DNA of 23,011 nucleotides from Acholeplasmatales bacterium (GTDB lineage Bacteria; Bacillota_I; Bacilli_A; Izemoplasmatales; Hujiaoplasmataceae): the NCBI GenBank assembly GCA_003477305.1, contig DMTN01000049.1:64843-87853 (forward strand), in the 5' to 3' direction. The notes beneath the pieces are model-generated. The model searched no databases. It was not told where the DNA came from and saw only the letters and a program-made list of their open reading frames with translations. A program made the position numbers and the translations under genes. The number at the start of each line of letters is the position of its first letter. The stretch's first letter is position 1. This document shows positions 7,132 through 13,999 of this stretch, in pieces.

Positions 7132-8742
7132 TCAGGCGTTTCCCCAGATCAGTTCGACGAGTTCGGGATGATCGACGAACGGGTTGCGGTTGTGCTGGTA
7201 GGAGTAGATGACGCCGTTGCGGTTTTGTTCGAAGGCGTCGACCGGGTCGGCGAGATGCCATGCGAGCAAGGTCGAGAGGTCGCCCATCTGGTAGACGGCG
7301 GGATCCTGCGTGGCGTTCAGCTCAATGAGCGAGAGTTGGGGATACATGACCGCCATGTAGAACAAGATGCGGGCGATGTCGCCGAGGATCGCGGCGCGGC
7401 TGGGTAGATAGGAGTAGGTGTTCGTCACGGTGGAGAACCACTTGTTGCCCCGGCTCGAGTTGATCGAGGGGTCGGCGGGCGTGAGGTTGAAGACGTCCGA
7501 ACAGATGTTGATGACGGCGTTGTCGGCCGACGCACCGAGCAACGACTGCGGCCAGACGTGTTCGCGGTTGTAGGTGACGCCGAGGTCCCATGTGGCGTTG
7601 CGGGACTGACCGGTATACCATTCGATGAGATAACCGGCGTGATTCGGATCGGCGTCGGTTTCGTCGAGGATGTAGCGGACGTCGCCGTAGGTGATGCCCG
7701 TATAGACATTGATGATTTCCCGGAGGGCGAGCAGGAGCGCCTGGCCTTCCAGGCCTTCGGCGTCGTCGAAGTAGGGGATGAGGTCGAGACCGGTCGGTTC
7801 GCCGGGGGTGATCGTGATCGCGAAATACGCTTCGAGTCCGAGCGCCGAAACGGTAACGTCGAAGATGCCGGCATTCGCCATGTTCGGGGAAGTGACGGCG
7901 TATTGTCCGCTCGTCAGGGTGATCGGCGTCCGGCCGGTGGCGGTGAGGGTCACGACAAGTCCCGCGAGATTGAGCGTGTCGCCCTCGACGTAGACGGTTT
8001 GCGTCGGCGCCGTGACGGAAAGCGCGATGCCGGCGGAGGAGGCGTCCGCCACGTAGATCGGGAAGCTCGCGGTCAGGTCGTCGTAAGTGACGGTGATCAT
8101 GACCAATCCGGCGGAAGCGGAATCGAAACCGGTGAGCACATAGGATGCTTCGTCGAGTTCGATCTTGTCGCCGTCGGATTGGACGACGTTCACGACGAGT
8201 CCGGTCCAGTCGGCCGACTGGCCGGGCTGATAGACGAGTTTGGTCGGGAGCGTCAGTTCGAGCGCGATGTCCGCGAGGCTGACGGGTTCCTTCACATAGA
8301 CGACGAACGAGGATTCAACGCCACCGTAACGGACGCGGACGGTCTGAAGGCCGGTGACGGACGAATTGAAGCCGAGGACGAAGTATTCGGAGATGACACT
8401 TTCCGAGGCATCCGAACGCAGAAGCGTGACGACGAGTCCGGTCGGGTCGAACGAGGACCCGGCTTCATAAACCGTTTTCCATGCGCCCGACAACAGGAGC
8501 GCGACGTTATGGACGGTGGTGGTGGTCGATAGCGATTCGGCGGTCGTGGTCGTGATCGCGGTGGTGGTCGTGATGCCGGTGGTGGTCGTGATGATTTCCG
8601 TGGTCGCCGTGGATGCGGTGGTCAGATTCATCGTGGTCGTCGCCGCCGTGGTCGTCGACCCGAACAGGTCGCATCCGGCGAGGCCGCCGACAAGCATCAC
8701 CGCCAAGAGCATAATCAGCAGCTTTTTATTGATAAAATTCAT
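7132..8742 (-). CDS. Secreted lipoprotein nuclease: three Ig-like domains plus endonuclease I domain
   Basis: The product has 536 residues when started at ATG 8742, behind AAGGGTG; a longer in-frame start at 8805 would put 21 hydrophilic residues before the signal peptide and overlap the promoter. The lipobox is LAGC with Cys24, followed by a Thr-rich linker (28-77). Three group-3-like bacterial Ig domains lie at about 78-150, 157-232 and 238-312. The endonuclease I domain (PF04231 type) fills about 318-536, with NREHVWPQS (392-400, catalytic Glu394/His395 candidates), DVFNLTPADPSINSSRGN (Asn428 a likely metal ligand), GDIARILFYM, and the family signature HNRNPFVDHPE near the end. The family cuts DNA (and often RNA) non-specifically with Mg2+. 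Placement outside the membrane suggests degradation of extracellular nucleic acid for nutrient recovery or biofilm turnover. It is divergent from the phosphoesterase pair. Confidence 0.92.
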   Translation of the reverse strand: MNFINKKLLIMLLAVMLVGGLAGCDLFGSTTTAATTTMNLTTASTATTEIITTTTGITTTTAITTTTAESLSTTTTVHNVALLLSGAWKTVYEAGSSFDPTGLVVTLLRSDASESVISEYFVLGFNSSVTGLQTVRVRYGGVESSFVVYVKEPVSLADIALELTLPTKLVYQPGQSADWTGLVVNVVQSDGDKIELDEASYVLTGFDSASAGLVMITVTYDDLTASFPIYVADASSAGIALSVTAPTQTVYVEGDTLNLAGLVVTLTATGRTPITLTSGQYAVTSPNMANAGIFDVTVSALGLEAYFAITITPGEPTGLDLIPYFDDAEGLEGQALLLALREIINVYTGITYGDVRYILDETDADPNHAGYLIEWYTGQSRNATWDLGVTYNREHVWPQSLLGASADNAVINICSDVFNLTPADPSINSSRGNKWFSTVTNTYSYLPSRAAILGDIARILFYMAVMYPQLSLIELNATQDPAVYQMGDLSTLLAWHLADPVDAFEQNRNGVIYSYQHNRNPFVDHPELVELIWGNA

Positions 8743-8773
8743 TGGAATCACACCCTTACTGTCAGTAGCATAA

Positions 8774-8802
8774 AGTATATCACATTCTCGCCGTTTCGCC
8801 AA
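8774..8802 (-). promoter_or_regulatory. Promoter of the nuclease lipoprotein gene
   Basis: Read on the minus strand, TTGGCG (8802-8797) and TATACT (8779-8774) are 17 bases apart and lie about 32 bases before the ATG at 8742. The -10 box is one base from consensus; the -35 box matches 4/6. Confidence 0.6.
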
Positions 8803-8867
8803 CATTCATCGGATGGATTCGTGTGGCGGGGGATCCGGACGATTCCGTACGAATGTAAGCATGTCGC

Positions 8868-8898
8868 TTGCACAAAACATCCGTTACTGTGTTATAAT
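8868..8898 (+). promoter_or_regulatory. Promoter of the phosphoesterase pair
   Basis: A perfect TATAAT lies at 8893-8898, with a weak TTGCAC at 8868-8873 (19-base spacer). It is 31 bases before the ATG at 8930 and points away from the nuclease promoter, leaving a divergent intergenic region of about 190 bases with no other gene. Confidence 0.6.
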
Positions 8899-8929
8899 GA
8901 TATACTCTTGAAAGAATGCGAGGACCCTC

Positions 8930-9868
8930 ATGTTCAACCGATTCGTCCAACTCGTGGAAAGCCACGAAAAAATCATCTTGCTACGGCATCAGAATCCGGA
9001 CCTCGACGCCTTCGGCTCGCAGTTCGGACTTTATCATACCCTTCAAGCCCGCTATCCCCAAAAAACGATTCTTGCCGTCGGCGACTCGAACTCCCTCAAC
9101 TATTTCCAGCCGCTCGATTCGGCGTCGGATCAGGACTATCGCGAAGCGCTCGTGGTCATCCTTGACACGGTCTCCCGGCAGATGCTCGAAGGCGCTCGGT
9201 ACGAACAGGCGGAAACGCTCGTTTTGATCGACCATCACCGTAACGAACCGGACATCCGCTTCGATCTGTATATCAAAAATGCCGACGCTTCCTCCACGGC
9301 GGAAATGCTGGCGACCGCCTTTCTGGAAGCCGGCTGGACGATTCCGCTCTTGGCGGCCGAAGCCCTGTACATGGGGATCGTCGCCGATACCGGCCGGTTC
9401 CTGTACAAGAGCATCTCCCCGGCGACCTTCCGCACCGCCGCCGCACTGCTTGAACTCGGCATCGACATCCAACATCTGTATGACCGGATGTACGCCGAAT
9501 CGCTCTTGATGAAGAAACTCAAATCGGCTTTCTTCAGCTCCATCGAGATGACCCCGAAGAACGTCGCCTACCGCAAAAACGACGAAGCTTTCCTGAAACT
9601 CCATGACGTCGACTCGCACACCGTCTCGCGCGGACTCGTCAACCAGATGGCCGGCATCCAGGAAGTTCCGATCTGGGCCAACTTCACCTATGACCTCGCG
9701 ACCGGCAGAATCCTTTGCGAACTTCGTTCCCGCGCCATCCCGATCCTCGACGTCGCCAAGAAGTTCGGCGGCGGCGGGCATCTCCAAGCTTGCGGGTGCA
9801 CCGTCGACACATGGAAAGAAACAGATCTGGTTCTCATGGAACTCGATCAAAAAACGGAGGAACGATAA
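8930..9868 (+). CDS. DHH/DHHA1 phosphoesterase, NrnA-like (copy 1)
   Basis: This 312-residue protein has the full motif set of the NrnA/MgpA group: HQNPDLDAFGS (His20, Asp24, Asp26), LDT with Asp79, IDHH with DHH at 101-103, VADTGRF with Asp153, and the DHHA1 substrate loop GGGGH at 280-284. The family uses two Mn2+ ions to hydrolyse short oligonucleotides (nanoRNA), 3'-phosphoadenosine-5'-phosphate and linear dinucleotides such as pApA from c-di-AMP breakdown, in the cytoplasm. The start at 8930 follows AGGA at a suitable distance. It is separated by a single base from a second, clearly related gene, so the two form an operon. Motif I has Leu where Gly is common (NPDLDA rather than NPDGDA). 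Which substrate this copy prefers cannot be told from sequence. Confidence 0.92.
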   Translation: MFNRFVQLVESHEKIILLRHQNPDLDAFGSQFGLYHTLQARYPQKTILAVGDSNSLNYFQPLDSASDQDYREALVVILDTVSRQMLEGARYEQAETLVLIDHHRNEPDIRFDLYIKNADASSTAEMLATAFLEAGWTIPLLAAEALYMGIVADTGRFLYKSISPATFRTAAALLELGIDIQHLYDRMYAESLLMKKLKSAFFSSIEMTPKNVAYRKNDEAFLKLHDVDSHTVSRGLVNQMAGIQEVPIWANFTYDLATGRILCELRSRAIPILDVAKKFGGGGHLQACGCTVDTWKETDLVLMELDQKTEER

Positions 9869-9869
9869 C

Positions 9870-10853
9870 ATGGACAAACAGCACATTTTCGACAAGATCC
9901 TCGCCTATGACAAAATCATCATCCACATGCACATGCGTCCGGACGGCGACTGCTACGGCGCCGGGTTCGGACTCAAGTACATCCTGCAGGAATCGTTCCC
10001 GCAGAAGACGATCTACATCGTCGGCGAAACGGCCGAATACGTCAAATTCCTCGGCGACGTCGATGTGATCCCGGACGAAGCCTATCAAGGCGCGCTCTCG
10101 ATCGTCGTCGATACCGCCACGCGCGACCGCGTCGCCGACCAGCGGTACTCAAAAGGTGCATACGTCATCAAAATCGACCATCACCTGCCGGTCGACGCCT
10201 ACGGCGACTACCAGTACGTCGACACGACCCGTCCGGCGACGGCTCAGATCATCCTGGAGTTCTATCATGAATTCGCCAGCGTTCTGAAAATGAACATGAA
10301 AGCGGCGCGCGCGCTTTATACCGGCATCGTCACCGACACGGGACGCTTCAAGTACCGTTCGGTCACCTCGGCCACGTTCAAAGCGGTCGCTTCGCTGCTG
10401 GACTTCGGTCTCGATTTCGCGGACATCCTGTCGACGCTCGACGTCAAGACGGAAAACCAGATGAAACTGCAGGGATATGTCCTGACCAATTTCGAAAAGA
10501 CGCCGAACGGCGTCGCCTATATCAAGATGAAGCCGGACATCATCGCCAAGTATGACGTCACGCTTGAGGAAGCGACCTCGCTTGTCAACGAACTCTCCGT
10601 CCTCCCGGACTGTCCCGTGTGGATCCTCTTCGCCGAGTACGAGAACGCGATCGTGCGTGCCCGGGTCCGGTCGAAAGGACCTGCCATCAATGAACTCGCG
10701 GCCAAATATCAGGGCGGCGGACACCCGATGGCGTGCGGTGCGAACGTGGGAAACTGGGAGACCGTCGAAGCGATGTTGAAAGACGCCGACGAACTCGTGA
10801 AAAAGTACAAAGAAGACCTGAAAAAAGCCGAAATTGCACACGAAAATATTTAA
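9870..10853 (+). CDS. DHH/DHHA1 phosphoesterase, NrnA-like (copy 2)
   Basis: The 327-residue product starts at ATG 9870, one base after the previous stop and behind GGAGG at 9856-9860; upstream in-frame starts would run inside the first gene. Motifs are HMRPDGDCYGAG (His21, Asp25, Asp27), VVDTATRD with Asp81, IDHH with DHH at 103-105, VTDTGRF with Asp156, and GGGH at 282-285. It is a paralogue of the preceding gene but diverged over most of its length, including the substrate-side sequences. Like its relatives it probably degrades nanoRNA, pAp or cyclic-dinucleotide breakdown products. Many Mollicutes and Firmicutes carry two such proteins, so division of labour is likely. Expression is probably from the promoter before copy 1, with no terminator seen before the next gene. 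Confidence 0.92.
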   Translation: MDKQHIFDKILAYDKIIIHMHMRPDGDCYGAGFGLKYILQESFPQKTIYIVGETAEYVKFLGDVDVIPDEAYQGALSIVVDTATRDRVADQRYSKGAYVIKIDHHLPVDAYGDYQYVDTTRPATAQIILEFYHEFASVLKMNMKAARALYTGIVTDTGRFKYRSVTSATFKAVASLLDFGLDFADILSTLDVKTENQMKLQGYVLTNFEKTPNGVAYIKMKPDIIAKYDVTLEEATSLVNELSVLPDCPVWILFAEYENAIVRARVRSKGPAINELAAKYQGGGHPMACGANVGNWETVEAMLKDADELVKKYKEDLKKAEIAHENI

Positions 10854-10857
10854 AATA

Positions 10858-10885
10858 TTGCACTTGTTTTTGGAAACGTTATAAT
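10858..10885 (+). promoter_or_regulatory. Promoter of the DUF1934-rpoE operon
   Basis: TTGCAC (10858-10863), a 16-base spacer and a perfect TATAAT (10880-10885) lie in the 63-base gap after the second phosphoesterase gene, 31 bases before the ATG at 10917. Confidence 0.65.
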
Positions 10886-10916
10886 ATATAATAAGTTAGC
10901 GTTGACCAGGTGGACC

Positions 10917-11279
10917 ATGGAACAGGTAAAAATCACGTTTTTGATGACCGTGGACGGTAAAACCGAAACGATCTTCCGCACCGACGGACAGTCTGGCGAA
11001 GGCGTCCTTGCATTCCCCGACGGGGAAGGCGGGAACTACCTGATCGACTATGACGACACCGCGATGCGCGTGCGCCGCACCGGCCCCATCGAAATGGATT
11101 TTGCATTCATGCCAGGAACTCAAACCGCAGGTGTCCTCAGGACCGCGGGGACGACGTTCCGACTGTCCGCGACGACCCGCCGGCTGCGGGTGAGAAACGA
11201 CCGCGTCGAGCTCGAATACGATCTCGTGAATGACGGCGAACCGATCTCAAGACACCGGCTCTCGATCGAATGGAAATGA
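10917..11279 (+). CDS. DUF1934 / YwiB-like calycin-type beta-barrel protein
   Basis: A 120-residue protein starts at ATG 10917 with AGGTGG just ahead; a TTG five codons earlier is possible but has no ribosome site. The sequence is a run of beta strands: VKITFLMTVDGKTE, NYLIDYDD, AMRVRRTGPIEMDFAF, then GVLRTAGTTFRLSATTRRLRV-type strands and a final VELEYDLV. This fits the DUF1934 family (B. subtilis YwiB), small cytoplasmic barrels of unknown function often encoded close to argS, rpoE and pyrG in Firmicutes. Its stop is 22 bases before the rpoE ATG, so the two are probably cotranscribed. Family assignment is by pattern and gene context; no function is claimed. Confidence 0.75.
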   Translation: MEQVKITFLMTVDGKTETIFRTDGQSGEGVLAFPDGEGGNYLIDYDDTAMRVRRTGPIEMDFAFMPGTQTAGVLRTAGTTFRLSATTRRLRVRNDRVELEYDLVNDGEPISRHRLSIEWK

Positions 11280-11301
11280 AAACGGAGGAAAGTTAAGAAA
11301 C

Positions 11302-11805
11302 ATGACCGATATCAAACAACTGTCGTTGATGGAAGCTGCGGAACGGATTCTGTCGCAGAACAAAAACCCGATGACCTTTCTTGAGCTGTTCAAATCGCTG
11401 AGCGATTCGAAGGAAATGACCGACGAGGAAAAAGCCGCGGTCATCAGCCAGTTTTATTCCGATTTCATCGTGTCGGCGAAATTCATCTACATGGGCGATG
11501 ATCTGTGGGACCTGAAGGTCCGCCAGTCGATCGACATGTGGGACAAGGACGGCGCTTACTACCAGGAATTCCCCGATACCGAGGGCGAAGAGGAAGAAGC
11601 CGAATTCGAACCCGAGGACGAAGACGAGGAAGTCGAAGAAGATGAGGCCGAAGAAGAGCTCGACGAGGACGAAGAAGACGCGATCGAAGAGAAGAACGAA
11701 TTCGAATTGATCGAAGAAGACGCTCCGGTCGAAGAAGAAACGTTCGATGATGACAAATACAATGAATACATGGACGATTACGAGGACATGTACGACGAGG
11801 AATAA
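11302..11805 (+). CDS. rpoE: DNA-directed RNA polymerase subunit delta
   Basis: The 167-residue product starts at ATG 11302 behind GGAGGAA (11284-11290). Residues 1 to about 88 form the HARE-HTH (winged helix) domain, with LSLMEAAERILSQ, NPMTFLELF, FYSDFIVSAKFIYMGDDLWDL and the following RQSIDMWD. Residues about 92-167 are a disordered tail made almost wholly of Glu and Asp. This two-part layout is diagnostic of the delta subunit found in Bacilli and related Mollicutes. Delta binds core RNA polymerase, speeds enzyme recycling and increases sensitivity to initiating NTP levels. That is fitting next to pyrG, which makes CTP. Family knowledge supplies the role; domain layout and context supply the identification. 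Confidence 0.95.
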   Translation: MTDIKQLSLMEAAERILSQNKNPMTFLELFKSLSDSKEMTDEEKAAVISQFYSDFIVSAKFIYMGDDLWDLKVRQSIDMWDKDGAYYQEFPDTEGEEEEAEFEPEDEDEEVEEDEAEEELDEDEEDAIEEKNEFELIEEDAPVEEETFDDDKYNEYMDDYEDMYDEE

Positions 11806-11819
11806 AGCATCGAAAGCGA

Positions 11820-11848
11820 TTGTCTTTTCAAAACGGATTTGTTATAAT
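11820..11848 (+). promoter_or_regulatory. pyrG promoter
   Basis: TTGTCT (11820-11825) and a perfect TATAAT (11843-11848) are separated by 17 bases and lie in the gap after rpoE. Transcription would begin near 11854-11857 (sequence aaagagctc), leaving a leader of about 78 bases before the pyrG ATG. Confidence 0.75.
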
Positions 11849-11871
11849 TTTAAAGAGCTCGCTTGAAAACT

Positions 11872-11904
11872 GGGTTCTCCGTCAGGGGAACCCTTTTCTA
11901 TTTT
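11872..11904 (+). terminator. Intrinsic terminator in the pyrG leader (probable attenuator)
   Basis: GGGTTCTCC (11872-11880) pairs with GGGGAACCC (11885-11893) around a GTCA loop, giving nine pairs including one G-T, directly followed by TTTTCTATTTT. It lies between the pyrG promoter and the pyrG start, so it must attenuate pyrG transcription as well as stop readthrough from rpoE. Known B. subtilis pyrG control works through such a leader terminator, but the GGG transcription start used there is not visible here. Confidence 0.75.
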
Positions 11905-11932
11905 CCAAAAATCGCTCGCGAGGTACAAAAAC

Positions 11933-13540
11933 ATGAAGCAGACCAAGTTCATATTCGTCACCGGAGGCGTCGTATCGAGCCTTGGCAAGGGCATCGCCGC
12001 CGCCTCGCTCGGGCGCCTTCTGAAAAACCGCGGGTTGAAAGTATTCATGATGAAATTCGACCCGTATCTGAACGTCGATCCCGGCACCATGTCGCCCCTC
12101 CAGCATGGCGAAGTCTTCGTCACCGACGATGGCGCCGAGACCGATCTCGACCTTGGCCACTACGAACGCTTCATCGATGAAAACCTGTCCCTGCTCTCCT
12201 CGATCACGACCGGCAAGATCTATTCTTCCGTCATCGACAAGGAGCGCAAGGGCGAATTTCTCGGCGGCACCGTCCAGGTCATCCCCCACATCACGAACGA
12301 AATCAAATCGCGCCTTGAAGCGGCCGCGACCGCGTCCGATGCGGACGTGATCATCGCCGAAATCGGCGGCACGGTCGGCGACATCGAATCGCTTCCGTTC
12401 CTTGAAGCGATCCGGCAGACACGCCGCGACTATGGCTACAACAGCACCCTCTACATCCACAACACGCTCGTCCCCTATCTCGAAACGAGCGGTGAACTCA
12501 AGACCAAGCCGACGCAGCACAGCGTCAAGGAACTCCGTTCGCTCGGCATCACGCCGGATGTCATCGTTCTGCGCACGAGTCACGAAATCACGAACTCGAT
12601 GCGGGAAAAAATCGCCCTGTTCTGCGACGTCACGAAAGAAGCCGTGATCCAGTGCATCGACGTCAAGATCCTCTATGAAGTCGCCCTCCATTTCCACGAA
12701 CAGCATCTCGACGATCTGGTCTGCAACCATTTCGGACTTGTGACGCCGCCGTGTGACGTCTCCGACTGGACGCGTCTCGTCGAAACGATCCGAAACCTCA
12801 AAAACGAGGTCGAAATCGCTCTCGTCGGCAAATACGTCGCGCTCCACGACGCCTATCTTTCCGTTTCCGAAGCTCTGAAACACGCCGGCTATGCCCATAA
12901 CGTGAAAGTGGTGATCCGGTGGGTCAACTCCGCCGAGGTGACCGATGAGAACGTCGCGTCCCTGCTCGGCGGATGCAAGGGAATCCTCGTTCCCGGCGGA
13001 TTCGGCACCCGCGGCATCGACGGCAAGATCGCCGCGATCAAATACGCCCGCATGAACAACATCCCGTTCCTCGGCCTCTGTCTCGGCCTGCAGCTGTCGA
13101 TCATCGAGTTCGCCAGAAACGTCTGCGGCCTGCCCGAAGCCAATTCGACCGAATTCGACCCCGACACGATCTACAACGTGATCGACTATCTGCCCGAACA
13201 GTACGTCGGGATCAATCTCGGCGGCACGATGCGCCTCGGTCTCTATCACTGCGATCTGAAGAAAAACACGCTTGCCGGCAAGGCCTATGGCGTCGAACAC
13301 ATCCAGGAACGCCACCGCCATCGCTACGAGTTCAACAACAAGTTCAAGAAACTCCTCGAGAAGCAGGGCATGATCTTCTCCGGGATCAATCCGCAGACGG
13401 GTCTCTGCGAGATCATCGAACTGAAAAATCATCCGTGGTTCGTCGCCAGCCAGTTCCATCCGGAATTCGTTTCGCGGCCGCAACGGCCGCAGCCGCTGTT
13501 CCGCGATTTCGTCGGCGCGAGCGTCGCGAACGCCAAATAA
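11933..13540 (+). CDS. pyrG: CTP synthase
   Basis: The 535-residue full-length enzyme converts UTP, ATP and glutamine to CTP in the cytoplasm. The N-terminal synthetase domain (1 to about 265) has the P-loop region GGVVSSLGKG (11-20), KFDPYLNVDPGTMSP and GEVFVTDDGAETDLDLGHYER. The class I glutamine amidotransferase domain (about 295-535) has VPGGFGTRG, nucleophile Cys383 in GLCLGLQ, and the His509/Glu511 pair in FHPEF. All catalytic residues are present. The ribosome site is weak (GCGAGG within the CTCGCGAG palindrome at 11915-11922). Its position after rpoE is conserved in Firmicutes. Expression probably responds to CTP through the leader terminator described separately. A strong terminator follows. 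Confidence 0.98.
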   Translation: MKQTKFIFVTGGVVSSLGKGIAAASLGRLLKNRGLKVFMMKFDPYLNVDPGTMSPLQHGEVFVTDDGAETDLDLGHYERFIDENLSLLSSITTGKIYSSVIDKERKGEFLGGTVQVIPHITNEIKSRLEAAATASDADVIIAEIGGTVGDIESLPFLEAIRQTRRDYGYNSTLYIHNTLVPYLETSGELKTKPTQHSVKELRSLGITPDVIVLRTSHEITNSMREKIALFCDVTKEAVIQCIDVKILYEVALHFHEQHLDDLVCNHFGLVTPPCDVSDWTRLVETIRNLKNEVEIALVGKYVALHDAYLSVSEALKHAGYAHNVKVVIRWVNSAEVTDENVASLLGGCKGILVPGGFGTRGIDGKIAAIKYARMNNIPFLGLCLGLQLSIIEFARNVCGLPEANSTEFDPDTIYNVIDYLPEQYVGINLGGTMRLGLYHCDLKKNTLAGKAYGVEHIQERHRHRYEFNNKFKKLLEKQGMIFSGINPQTGLCEIIELKNHPWFVASQFHPEFVSRPQRPQPLFRDFVGASVANAK

Positions 13541-13548
13541 TAACTCAG

Positions 13549-13578
13549 AAAAGTTGTTATAAAAACAACTTTTCTTTT
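13549..13578 (+). terminator. Terminator after pyrG
   Basis: AAAAGTTGTT (13549-13558) pairs perfectly with AACAACTTTT (13564-13573), followed by CTTTT. It is AT-rich but 10 bp long and begins nine bases after the pyrG stop. Confidence 0.8.
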
Positions 13579-13588
13579 AAATTAGGTA

Positions 13589-13617
13589 TTGTGTACCACA
13601 CAGTAGTGTGTTATAAT
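13589..13617 (+). promoter_or_regulatory. PadR-operon promoter with overlapping inverted repeat (candidate operator)
   Basis: TTGTGT (13589-13594), a 17-base spacer, and an extended -10 TGT-TATAAT (TATAAT at 13612-13617). Within the spacer CACAC-agta-GTGTG (13597-13610) is a perfect inverted repeat, and TGTG-tac-CACA overlaps it upstream. PadR regulators usually bind short palindromes over their own promoters, so this is a likely autoregulatory site. Confidence 0.65.
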
Positions 13618-13639
13618 CACTACCAAAGGAGGGGATTCC

Positions 13640-13999
13640 ATGAATGCGCAATTCAAACGCGGCATCATCGAACTGTGCGTCCTCTCGCAACTCGTCAAAG
13701 AGGATATGTACGGCTACATGGTCATCAACAACGTTTCCAAGCATCTTGACGTCAACGACAACACGATTTACCCGATCCTGCGCCGACTGACGCAGGACGG
13801 CCATTTCGAAACGTATCTCCAGGAATCCGATCTCGGCGCGCCCCGGAAATACTACCGGATGACGAAGTCCGGATTCGAACACTATCTCAATCTGCGCGAC
13901 GAATGGGACCAATTCATCACCGGGGTCTATGAGATCCTGAACGAAGGAGGAAAAAACAGTGAAGCAGTATTTAAACGATTTAAAGACCGCATTGAGTGA
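13640..13999 (+). CDS. PadR-family transcriptional regulator
   Basis: The 119-residue protein starts at ATG 13640 with AAGGAGGGG just upstream. The PadR winged helix is clear: KRGIIELCVLSQLVKEDMYGYMVINNV, then VNDNTIYPILRRLTQDGHFETYLQES, then GAPRKYYRMTKSGFEHY, followed by a short C-terminal dimerisation helix. PadR proteins repress nearby membrane-stress, multidrug or envelope genes and often their own operon. The 3' end overlaps the next gene by 41 bases and contains that gene's ribosome site, so the two are translationally linked. PadR followed by a HAAS/DUF1700 protein is a recurring Firmicutes pair in which the second protein probably tunes or anchors the output. The inducer is unknown. 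Confidence 0.93.
   Translation: MNAQFKRGIIELCVLSQLVKEDMYGYMVINNVSKHLDVNDNTIYPILRRLTQDGHFETYLQESDLGAPRKYYRMTKSGFEHYLNLRDEWDQFITGVYEILNEGGKNSEAVFKRFKDRIE

Noticed and set aside
11849..11880. Reiterative-transcription start (GGG) for pyrG as in B. subtilis
   Set aside because: No GGG occurs at the predicted start distance from TATAAT; the first GGG is in the hairpin arm at 11872. Attenuation is kept as a hypothesis, but not this mechanism.
11882..13483. Long minus-strand open frames opposite pyrG (533 codons) and similar ones opposite the M32 gene (13980-15659) and pmbA (17684-19072)
   Set aside because: These are shadows of conserved genes with the same codon-bias cause. Their translations are low-information Asp/Arg/Val-rich strings.
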